DNA of 58,386 bases, taken from contig NZ_JAHOEA010000024.1 in NCBI RefSeq assembly GCF_019127135.1, forward strand, positions 1-58,386, in the 5' to 3' direction. Origin of the DNA: Segatella copri. GTDB lineage: Bacteria; Bacteroidota; Bacteroidia; Bacteroidales; Bacteroidaceae. The notes under the pieces are model-generated. The model was not told the origin of the DNA. It made no database searches and saw only the letters and a program-made list of their open reading frames with translations. This document shows positions 29,444-37,551 of the stretch, one piece after another. The translations under genes and the position numbers were made by a program. Each line of letters starts with the position of its first letter. The stretch's first letter is position 1.

Positions 29444-32209
29444 TTATTGTATGCAAGTTTTCTTCGAACTGATTACCTTGCCATCCTTCAATGCCTTGAT
29501 GATATAAACACCTGATGGGAGAGAATCGAGATTCTTGCCTTTTCTCACCTTGATACCTGCAGCATTGTATACCTCGTAGCTATCGGCTGCGGTTGAGGTC
29601 TGAATGTTTTGAATGCCTGTTGCAGAACCATCTGTCAGATAGAAATGGAAGGTGCGGGTATAGGTGCTGATGTTGTCATCATCGCTTACCTTGACAGTAT
29701 AATCTACGAGCGCCTTTCCACAATCTTCGTTGGCGGTGAAGATATATTCACCCTCGTTGGCACCCGTATCATGACTCATCTTGCTCATCGCATCACCCTT
29801 AGCCTCGCATTCAAACTGAGGATTGTTGGTGTAGCCGGCAAAGTATTTCTTCATGTCGATGGTTACGCTTTCGCTCTGCTTGAGGGTGAAGTGAGGCTCG
29901 GCAAGCCAGTTGAGATATTCTTCGAGATTGGTGTAGCCATCTGCGTTTTCATCGGCATTTCCATCACTTACGCCTTTTACTTCCTCCCACCAGTCTGGCA
30001 TTCCGTCCTGGTCGGTATCCCAGTTGGCGTCTCGCTTTGCTTCTGTGATATTCAAGCCCTTGAAACCTTCGCATCCCTTATCTTCCTCGCTGTCGATAAG
30101 TCCCTTCTTGCCACTCTGACTGCCTACTGTCGTGGTAGTTCCGGCTAACGTCTCGTTCACCATTCGGGTATCGTGATTATCCAGGAAAGGCTGGTTGGCT
30201 CCCACATCGCAGAGCACATTCTTATAGGCTGCCTTGGCACTCTCGATAGCTGCCAGAGAATCGAAGAATGGTTTCGAAACGAATGGCTCCCAGTTTACGA
30301 CCTGACCATTTGATGTTTCGACAACATAGGTATCTTTGAGTTTATCTTCTGTCAGGGCTCCATTGCCTGCAGCCTGACGGATATTGCCATGAACGTATGC
30401 ACTCTGTGTACCGCTTCCGGTGCCTTCAAGCTGAAGGCGGAACAGTTTCTTCTGGGTGGTAGCTGGTCCCATCTTATAATAGTTGTTCACGAAGTTCACC
30501 TCGTGGCTGCCACCATCCGTAGCACGGCCACCCCAGTTGTAAACCACATTATTAAATACATCGTGATGACCATCGTAAGCTCCTACACCATCCAGTCCGC
30601 CGCTCAAACTCCAGTTTCTTCCTTCGCAATGAGCCAGCAGGTTGTGGTGATAAGAACCTACCTTGAGTGTTGCCGACATTTCGCCGCCGCCGATGGTTGC
30701 TGCATATCCGTGGGCTGTACCCGCACTATAGTTAGGATGACCTGCCACATTGAGCGCTTCGGAAATCAGGGTGCGCTGAAGGGTAAGACTCTTGGCGTTG
30801 CGGCTTGAGAATGCCTCATCGATGGTCCAGGAGATAGAGCAATGGTCCATGATGGCATTGTCGTTGCCTGCCATTCCCATACCGTCGAGTCCGTTCACCT
30901 TATCTTCATCGCTGATAGTACCGCCGTTGGTCTCCTTATGTCCCAGACGCATGCGGAGGAAACGGGTGATGCCTTCGCTTGCCATACCGAAAGGACAGCC
31001 GCGGAGCATGATACCGTTGCCTGGAGCCGTCTGTCCGGCGATGGTAACATATTCGTCGCTGCAGGTGAGTCGTTTTTTCAGGTCGATGACGCCCGCCACA
31101 TCAAAGACGATGGTGCGCGGTCCGGTAGCTTTCTTGATGCCGTAACGGAAGGAACCCTCTATCGGATTCTCATCATCGCCATTATCTTCGAGTGTGGTTA
31201 CGTGATAAACGCTTCCACCTCTGCCGCCCGTAGCATACTTACCATATCCTTCTGCACCAGGGAAGGCAAGATGACGGGGACGGAAACTCCAGACATCGCC
31301 TTCGTATACATTACCGGCAGCATCTTCCTCGTCGATTCGCCAGTAATAGGTGTTGAGGTTGGATGTCTGGTTGAGCGTATATTTTGCCTCGGTAGTTGTA
31401 GCTACTTCTGTAAGACTGTTGGCATCTGTACCCATCAGAACATGGTGCTTGACGGCTTTTTCGGCTGAAGTCCAGGAGATGGTGAGCGATCCGTTATCGG
31501 CATCGGCATGATAATCTCTGTTCTCTGGATAAGGATCTGTAGCTGCTGTCTGTGGATTCGGACGGTCGAAGATGAGGGCGTTGATGGTGAGCGAGGTGGT
31601 ATAATTGCCGCTCTTGTCATCGCTGGCACCCGGTGTGGTAACGTAAGAGATGACGACATCCTTTCCCTTTTCTGCTACAAAAGTTACGTACGACATGCCG
31701 CAGGCTGATGGAGTCAGGGCTCTGTTGGTCTGTGCGATGCCTTCCTGCTGCCTGGTGCCGTTGACGTATACATCGAGTTTCGGAGCATTGAAACCATCGT
31801 TGTTGTTATGATAAGCCATCAGAGAGTGCTTGCCGGCGCTCAGCCCCTTGAGGGTGATGTTGAGGCGGACGGCACCTTCGGTTATCTGTGGGGTGTTACC
31901 GTCTTCGTAACCATAGATGGCAAAACCGTCGGCGATGAGCTTGGAACTGCTGAGTCCGTTCTTAAACCAGCATGATTTCAGTCTTCTGCCTGCATAAGAG
32001 GCATCATTAGCCAGCGTGATGGTGATAGGATTTCCGTCAGCATCTTCTACTTCCTTCGATTCTGTTTCGCAGGTGTTTACTGCCCATGCTGTGTACTCGG
32101 GTTCATTGACCTGTGCTTCTGAACGACCTGTCAGATTGAAGTCGATTCTCTGTGCCGATGCTGTCAATGCTGAGACTAAAGCCATCGAGAATAATACTTG
32201 TCTTTTCAT
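29444..32209 (-). CDS. Multidomain PL1-type pectate lyase with T9SS-like tail
   Basis: A 921-residue secreted protein (signal MKRQVLFSMALVSALTASAQ). An N-terminal beta-sandwich (~20-215) and an FN3-like domain (GSLTISWTSAEKAVKHHVLM ... YWRIDEEDAAG) precede a parallel beta-helix of pectate lyase type (FPGAEGYGKYATGGRGG, GSFRYGIKKATGPRTIVF, VTIAGQTAPGNGIMLRG, GSHEVNFVNNYYKMGP). A DTDQDGMPDWWE calcium-binding-like motif follows, and the C-terminus (YEVYNAAGIKVRKGKNLDS ... SGVYIIKAL) matches T9SS-type sorting domains. Predicted to cleave polygalacturonate-type chains outside the cell. It is a paralogue of the neighbouring 862-aa protein, which lacks the tail. Confidence 0.85.
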   Translation of the reverse strand: MKRQVLFSMALVSALTASAQRIDFNLTGRSEAQVNEPEYTAWAVNTCETESKEVEDADGNPITITLANDASYAGRRLKSCWFKNGLSSSKLIADGFAIYGYEDGNTPQITEGAVRLNITLKGLSAGKHSLMAYHNNNDGFNAPKLDVYVNGTRQQEGIAQTNRALTPSACGMSYVTFVAEKGKDVVISYVTTPGASDDKSGNYTTSLTINALIFDRPNPQTAATDPYPENRDYHADADNGSLTISWTSAEKAVKHHVLMGTDANSLTEVATTTEAKYTLNQTSNLNTYYWRIDEEDAAGNVYEGDVWSFRPRHLAFPGAEGYGKYATGGRGGSVYHVTTLEDNGDDENPIEGSFRYGIKKATGPRTIVFDVAGVIDLKKRLTCSDEYVTIAGQTAPGNGIMLRGCPFGMASEGITRFLRMRLGHKETNGGTISDEDKVNGLDGMGMAGNDNAIMDHCSISWTIDEAFSSRNAKSLTLQRTLISEALNVAGHPNYSAGTAHGYAATIGGGEMSATLKVGSYHHNLLAHCEGRNWSLSGGLDGVGAYDGHHDVFNNVVYNWGGRATDGGSHEVNFVNNYYKMGPATTQKKLFRLQLEGTGSGTQSAYVHGNIRQAAGNGALTEDKLKDTYVVETSNGQVVNWEPFVSKPFFDSLAAIESAKAAYKNVLCDVGANQPFLDNHDTRMVNETLAGTTTTVGSQSGKKGLIDSEEDKGCEGFKGLNITEAKRDANWDTDQDGMPDWWEEVKGVSDGNADENADGYTNLEEYLNWLAEPHFTLKQSESVTIDMKKYFAGYTNNPQFECEAKGDAMSKMSHDTGANEGEYIFTANEDCGKALVDYTVKVSDDDNISTYTRTFHFYLTDGSATGIQNIQTSTAADSYEVYNAAGIKVRKGKNLDSLPSGVYIIKALKDGKVISSKKTCIQ

Positions 32210-32305
32210 GTTTTACCTTAAGTTTGAAAGTTGTTTTATTTCATTTTTATTGATTCTTCGGGATTAGATATTGTTTGGTGTATCATCTTTTGTGTTTCCA
32301 CACCG

Positions 32306-34894
32306 CTACTGGGTAATAGCGATGTGGAAAGTACGTTGCAGGGAAGCTACCTGGTCTTTGTCGGTTGCCTTCACCTTGATGTCGATGAGGCAGTCGGCAG
32401 CCTTTTTGTTGAGGCTGATGGTGAGGATTCCCTTCTTGTTGAGTTTCATCTTGCCTTCCTGTGGCTGGATGCTGTTCTCCAGGGTGAAGACTGGCTGCTG
32501 GTTGTAACCGGCGAAATACTGCTTCAGGTCGATGGTCAGCTTATTGCCTGCAGAGGTGATGAAATGTGGTTCTGCAAGCCAGTTGAGATAGCGCTCCAAC
32601 TGGGTATATTCGCCATCGGTCAGCTCGTTGTTGTCGGCAGCTGACGGGTTGGTACCAGCCAGCTTCTCCCACCAGTCTGGCATTCCATCCTGGTCGGTAT
32701 CCCAGTTGGAAGGGCGACGGTCGGTGAGTGCTTCAAACTCCTTCCAGGCATCGTTGCCGGCATCCTGGTTGTCATCTATCAGTCCCTTCTTGCCGGTCTT
32801 GGAACCAACATATTTATAGGTTCCGTTCAAGGTTTCTTCTACCATGCGCTGGTCGTGCTGGTCGATGCAAGGCTGGTTGGCTCCCACATCGCTCAATACG
32901 TTCTTGAAGGCAGCGCGGGCACTTTCTACCTTGGCATAGGATGGGAAGAATGGTTTGTCGGTAAATACCTTCCAGTTGACTACCTGTCCGTGAGAAGTGG
33001 TATATTTGTAGGTTTCGCCTTCCTTGTCGCTGACCAGTTCTCCATGCTTTCCTGCCACAGCTCCTGCATTCTGTTTCATATCGCCCACATAGTTCTGGCG
33101 GATATTATCGTGCATGTAGTAAGCCTGACTTCCCTGGCCGGTACCTTCCAGCTGGGCATTGAGGATATATTTCATGCTGGTGGCTGGTCCCATCTTGTAA
33201 TAGTTGCCCACGAAGTTTACTTCGTGGGCTCCTCCGTCGCAGGCACGGTTGCCCCAGTTGTATACTACATTATTAAAGAGGTCGAGCCTTCCGGCATAAT
33301 ATCCGGCTCCATCCAGTCCGCCACCCATACTCCAGTTTCTTCCTTCGTTGTTGGCAAGCAGGTTGTGGTGGAACGAGCCTACATTACCTCCGATGGTTGC
33401 GGCATAACCATGTTTGGCATTGACATAATTCTGATGGCCAGCCTGGTTGAGTGCTTCGGAGATGAGGTTGTGCTGGAAAGAGATGTTCTTGCCGTTGCGG
33501 CTGGAGAAAGCCTCGTCGATGGTCCAGCCTACCGAACAGTGGTCGATGATGGTATTGTCGCAGCCTGCAGCACCCAGTCCGTCGAGGGTAATGGTCTTGC
33601 CGTTTTTATCGAGATATTTTCCCAGTCGGAGACGGATGAAGCGGAAGATGCCTTCTGATCCGAAACCGAAAGGATGCTCACGGAGAAGGATTCCCTTGCC
33701 GGGTGCAGTCTGTCCGGCTACCGTGATGAATGGGTCGGAACAAACCAGACGGTCTTTCAGGTCGATGATGCCGGCAACATCGAAGACGATGGTACGAGGC
33801 CCCTTAACCTTTGTGATTCCGTATCGGAGAGAGCCTGGCTGCGGATTCTCAGGGTTATCTTCTAAAGAGGTAACATGATAAACCGAACCGCCACGACCGC
33901 CGATGGCAAATCTTCCATATCCCTCGGCACCTGGGAAGGCGAGACGGCGTGGACGGAAGTTCCATACTTCGCCCTCTGAAACCTTGCCGTTGGCATCTAC
34001 CTCGTCTACACGCCAGTAATAATCGTTGGCGCTGCTGAGACCGGTGGCTTCGTAAGAAGCAGTATTCGTGGTGGCAACTTTCTTCAACTGGTCGGCGCGC
34101 TGTCCCATATAAATAAGGTGTTGCTTGGCACCTTCGCCGGCTTGCCAGCGAAGAACAACCTTGCCTCCTTCTGCATTGACATGAAGATCGTCATCGGCAG
34201 GATAAGGGTTGAGAGCGGTGGCTTTCGGGTTGGCTTTGTCGAATACCAAACCATTGATGGTGAGCGTGTTGTTTGCGTTATCAACACCTTGCAGCTGATA
34301 GTGGATAACTACAGGCTGGTCGTTGGTTACATCAAATTCAATGTACGACTGGCCGCTCTGCGATGCCTTCATCTCTCTTACGGTCTGCTTAATATCCTGT
34401 GCCAGAATCTCCTGCGTCATGCTCTTCTGCTGGATACGCTTCTTGCCCTTCTTCACGGTGATTATCTGTTCCTTCTCTCTGGAAACCTGGATAGAAGGAA
34501 TATTGCCGGTAAGTCCGTCTACGATGTTGTGATAGGCAAGGAGAGAGTGATGACCTGGTTTCAGACCTCGGATGGTGATGCGGAGTTGGGCATTATCGCC
34601 TTTTGACGGATATACTACGATACCATCGCTGGTGAGCCGGTCGCCCAACTGTATGCCCTGTTTAAACCAGTTGGATTTGATAATCTGGTCTTTTACGGGA
34701 GTATCGAGTGTAATCTCCAGTCCACCCAGAGCAAACTGGTATGTATTGCCCTGCTTCACGCCAACGGGAGTGAAATTGAGGGCAGTAACTTCAGCAGCCT
34801 TTCTGCTGGCTATGTTGAAGTCAACCTGCTGCGCCTGGCTTGAAAGCGCCATCAGCGAAGCGGCAACTAAAGGTAGGTATCTTCTGTTCATCAT
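32306..34894 (-). CDS. Multidomain PL1-type pectate lyase (no sorting tail)
   Basis: An 862-residue secreted paralogue of the 921-aa protein, 96 bp upstream of it on the same strand. Same order: signal peptide (MMNRRYLPLVAASLMALSSQA), N-terminal beta-sandwich, FN3-like domain (GKVVLRWQAGEGAKQHLIYM), pectate-lyase beta-helix (FPGAEGYGRFAIGGRGG, GSLRYGITKVKGPRTIVF, ITVAGQTAPGKGILL), DTDQDGMPDWWE motif and a final beta domain. It ends at ...RTFHIAITQ with no T9SS-like tail, so it may be periplasmic or surface-bound another way. The two arose by tandem duplication and may differ in location or in methyl/acetyl tolerance (inference). Confidence 0.85.
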   Translation of the reverse strand: MMNRRYLPLVAASLMALSSQAQQVDFNIASRKAAEVTALNFTPVGVKQGNTYQFALGGLEITLDTPVKDQIIKSNWFKQGIQLGDRLTSDGIVVYPSKGDNAQLRITIRGLKPGHHSLLAYHNIVDGLTGNIPSIQVSREKEQIITVKKGKKRIQQKSMTQEILAQDIKQTVREMKASQSGQSYIEFDVTNDQPVVIHYQLQGVDNANNTLTINGLVFDKANPKATALNPYPADDDLHVNAEGGKVVLRWQAGEGAKQHLIYMGQRADQLKKVATTNTASYEATGLSSANDYYWRVDEVDANGKVSEGEVWNFRPRRLAFPGAEGYGRFAIGGRGGSVYHVTSLEDNPENPQPGSLRYGITKVKGPRTIVFDVAGIIDLKDRLVCSDPFITVAGQTAPGKGILLREHPFGFGSEGIFRFIRLRLGKYLDKNGKTITLDGLGAAGCDNTIIDHCSVGWTIDEAFSSRNGKNISFQHNLISEALNQAGHQNYVNAKHGYAATIGGNVGSFHHNLLANNEGRNWSMGGGLDGAGYYAGRLDLFNNVVYNWGNRACDGGAHEVNFVGNYYKMGPATSMKYILNAQLEGTGQGSQAYYMHDNIRQNYVGDMKQNAGAVAGKHGELVSDKEGETYKYTTSHGQVVNWKVFTDKPFFPSYAKVESARAAFKNVLSDVGANQPCIDQHDQRMVEETLNGTYKYVGSKTGKKGLIDDNQDAGNDAWKEFEALTDRRPSNWDTDQDGMPDWWEKLAGTNPSAADNNELTDGEYTQLERYLNWLAEPHFITSAGNKLTIDLKQYFAGYNQQPVFTLENSIQPQEGKMKLNKKGILTISLNKKAADCLIDIKVKATDKDQVASLQRTFHIAITQ

Positions 34895-35084
34895 TTTTAA
34901 ATTTTATGTTTCTTGTTTCAATAAAATAATAGATAAGTAACTTTCGTTTATATTATATATAGGTGTAAGACGTTCCTGCAGATGAAATGTCGCCACCTGT
35001 TCCCGAAAAAATGCGCATGTTCATTGAGGACAAAAGGCAGGGAAAGACGTCTTTAGGATATAATGAACAAACAATATTAAAACA

Positions 35085-36830
35085 ATGCAAAGAAGTAAGA
35101 AGATTTTCGCTGCGATGGCATTGACCATCTTGCCAGCAGCAACTTTCGCTCAGTATCCTACTATCACAAAGGAAGCTCAGGCGAAGATTGATTCTATGCA
35201 AGCTGCATGGACAGCCCATTCAGATTCTGCTTGGGCTGTGGCTTTCCCTATTGTAAAACAAGAGGCAATGGCAGGACGTCCTTATGTGCCATGGGCTTCC
35301 CGTCCATACGATTTGCGCCAGGCTAAGATTCCTGCATTCCCAGGTGCTGAGGGTGGCGGTATGTTTACCTTCGGTGGCCGTGGTGGCAAGGTGCTGACTG
35401 TGACCAATCTCAATGATGCTGGTCCTGGTTCTTTCCGTTGGGCTTGCGAACAGGGTGGTGCCCGCATCATCGTCTTCAACGTATCGGGAAATATTGTATT
35501 GAAGACTCCAATCATCGTCCGTGCTCCTTATATCACCATTGCCGGACAGACAGCTCCGGGTGAAGGCGTCATGATTTCTGGTGAATCTTTCCAGGTTGAT
35601 ACCCATGATGTTATCGTTCGCCACATGCGTTTCCGCCGTGGTAATACCCATGTATGGTATCGTGAGGATTCTTTCGGTGGTAATCCGGTAGGTAACATCA
35701 TGATTGACCACTGCTCTTGCGAGTTTGGTCTGGATGAGAATATCTCTTTCTACCGCCATATGTTCGATTTGCACGACGGTAAGCCAAAACGCAAGGTGCC
35801 TACGGTGAATGTAACCATCCAGAATACCATCTCTGCCAAGGCACTCGATACATGGAACCATGCCTTTGGTAGTACAATCGGTGGAGAGAATTCTACCTTC
35901 ATGCGTAACCTCTGGGCGGATAATACAGGCCGTAACCCATCTATCGGATGGGGTGGTGTGTTCAATTTCGTGAACAACATCGTTTACAACTGGGTACATC
36001 GTACGGCAGATGGTGGTGAGTTCTCAACCATGAGTAACTTCATCAACAACTATTATAAGCCAGGACCTCTTACTCCGAAGGGTGCCATCAGCTACCGTAT
36101 CGTGAAGAGCGAAAGCCGAAGCAACAAACTCTTCCCTTGGGCTCAGTATGGTCGTATTTATGCTGAAGGAAATATCGTAGAAGGCAACGAGGCTGTAACC
36201 AAGGACAACTGGAACGGCGGTATTCAGATTGCTGATAAGGATCTTCCAAATGGAATACCTGCAGATGTTAAGGCGCTGATGCGTTCTAACGAACCATTCG
36301 TCATGCCACACATGACCATTATTCCTAAGGATCAGACTTTTGATAAGGTGCTTGAGAGTGTGGGTGCAACCATTCCTTCCCGCGATATCGTGGACCAGCG
36401 CATCGTAGAAGAGGTTCGTACCGGTCAGGCTTACTATGTAAAGAAACTGCCTAAGAAGAATCCATACGGTGACTTCTGGGGATTGGCTGACAAGTCGAAG
36501 GCTGAAGATGGCAGTTTTAAGTACCGCCGTCTGGACAAGGAATCCTATAAGTTGGGTATCATCACAGACATCTGCCAGGTTGGCGGATTCCCTAAATATA
36601 AGAAGGCAAAGCCTTATGTAGATACAGATGGCGACGGTATGCCTGATGAGTGGGAGATTGCCAACGGACTGAATCCTAACGATCCTAGCGATGCCAACAA
36701 GGATTGCACAGGTGACGGATATACCAATATTGAGAAGTATATCAACGGTATCAGCACCAAGGAAAAGGTGGATTGGACTGACATGAAGAACAATCACGAT
36801 ACTTTGGCAGAGAAGGGAAAACTCCTGTAA
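35085..36830 (+). CDS. PL1-type pectate lyase (single domain)
   Basis: A 581-residue secreted beta-helix protein, divergent from the PL1 gene pair. Signal peptide is MQRSKKIFAAMALTILPAATFA. The pectate lyase core shows FPGAEGGGMFTFGGRGGK, GPGSFRWACEQGGARIIVF, ITIAGQTAPGEGVMISGE, HCSCEFGLDENIS and NPSIGWGGVFNFVNNIVYNW. A TSP3/EF-hand-like calcium motif, DTDGDGMPDEWEIANGLNP, lies near the C-terminus. It lacks the N-terminal sandwich and FN3 domains of the other two. Probably an exo- or oligo-acting lyase that works with them (inference). Confidence 0.87.
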   Translation: MQRSKKIFAAMALTILPAATFAQYPTITKEAQAKIDSMQAAWTAHSDSAWAVAFPIVKQEAMAGRPYVPWASRPYDLRQAKIPAFPGAEGGGMFTFGGRGGKVLTVTNLNDAGPGSFRWACEQGGARIIVFNVSGNIVLKTPIIVRAPYITIAGQTAPGEGVMISGESFQVDTHDVIVRHMRFRRGNTHVWYREDSFGGNPVGNIMIDHCSCEFGLDENISFYRHMFDLHDGKPKRKVPTVNVTIQNTISAKALDTWNHAFGSTIGGENSTFMRNLWADNTGRNPSIGWGGVFNFVNNIVYNWVHRTADGGEFSTMSNFINNYYKPGPLTPKGAISYRIVKSESRSNKLFPWAQYGRIYAEGNIVEGNEAVTKDNWNGGIQIADKDLPNGIPADVKALMRSNEPFVMPHMTIIPKDQTFDKVLESVGATIPSRDIVDQRIVEEVRTGQAYYVKKLPKKNPYGDFWGLADKSKAEDGSFKYRRLDKESYKLGIITDICQVGGFPKYKKAKPYVDTDGDGMPDEWEIANGLNPNDPSDANKDCTGDGYTNIEKYINGISTKEKVDWTDMKNNHDTLAEKGKLL

Positions 36831-36845
36831 AACAGGAATGAATGC

Positions 36846-36863
36846 CCGGAGTTGTTTCTCCGG
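36846..36863 (+). terminator. Short hairpin between PL1 and DUF3826-like genes
   Basis: CCGGAG and CTCCGG separated by TTGTTT, shortly after the PL1 stop. There is no U-run, so it may attenuate rather than stop transcription into the next gene 20 bp on. Confidence 0.4.
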
Positions 36864-36884
36864 ACTCATTTCTTAATGCATGAC

Positions 36885-37508
36885 ATGAATATGAAAAAAC
36901 TTTTGAGAAATAAGTTGTTAGGCGCAGCCTGTCTGCTCTTGCTTCCTTTGGGAGCAGGAGCACAGGTACAGCTCGACAGCGTGGGGCGTGATGCCAAGTA
37001 TGTGAGCAACATCATCGCCCGTTCGCAGAAAATCGTGGATGCGCTGCAACTGACTGATAAAAGCAGCAAGCAGAATGTGCTCCACATCATCTGTAACCGT
37101 TATTTCCTGCTGAACGATATCTATGAGAAGTTCGGCAAGAATAAGGCTGAGCGTGATGCGGAACTCTATAAGCACCACTTTGAATTTGCTGCCAATCTGG
37201 AAAACTATCTCTCAGAGAAGCAGGTAGAGCAGGTGAAGGATGGTATGACCTTCGGTGTCGTTCCGAAAACCTATCAGGCTCATCTGGAGATGATTCCTTC
37301 TCTGAAAGAAAACGAGAAACTCCAAATTCTCAATTGGTTGAAAGAAGCTCGCGAGTTTGCCATTGATGCTGAAAATTCCAAGGCTAAACATGGCTGGTTC
37401 GGAAAATACAAGGGACGCATCAATAACTGGCTCACTAAACGGGGCTATGACCTGAAGGCGGAGCGCGAGGGTTGGTATAAGCGTATTGAAGCGGCAAAGA
37501 AAAAATAA
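36885..37508 (+). CDS. DUF3826-like secreted helical protein
   Basis: A ~207-residue exported protein (MNMKKLLRNKLLGAACLLLL ... GAGAQ). The mature part is almost all helical with many charged residues, for example QKIVDALQLTDKSSKQNVLH and GRINNWLTKRGYDLKAEREG. It matches my recollection of DUF3826, a family found in Bacteroidetes pectin/rhamnogalacturonan loci with unknown role. ATG 36891 is an equally possible start; the TTG at 36852 lies in the preceding hairpin and is rejected. It sits between a pectate lyase and a beta-helix protein on the same strand and probably shares their transcript. Confidence 0.72.
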   Translation: MNMKKLLRNKLLGAACLLLLPLGAGAQVQLDSVGRDAKYVSNIIARSQKIVDALQLTDKSSKQNVLHIICNRYFLLNDIYEKFGKNKAERDAELYKHHFEFAANLENYLSEKQVEQVKDGMTFGVVPKTYQAHLEMIPSLKENEKLQILNWLKEAREFAIDAENSKAKHGWFGKYKGRINNWLTKRGYDLKAEREGWYKRIEAAKKK

Positions 37509-37551
37509 ACAGTTTCCGTAAGGTTATAAAAACTCTGATGAAACAAGAGGT

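Noticed and set aside
30842..31468. Plus-strand frames opposite the PL1 genes (also 32855-33658)
   Set aside because: Overlap the clear PL1 coding strand and show no recognisable domain.
34953..35219. Possible small gene in the divergent PL1 intergenic region (either strand)
   Set aside because: Frames cross the start of the plus-strand PL1 gene and the probable promoters; no family resemblance.
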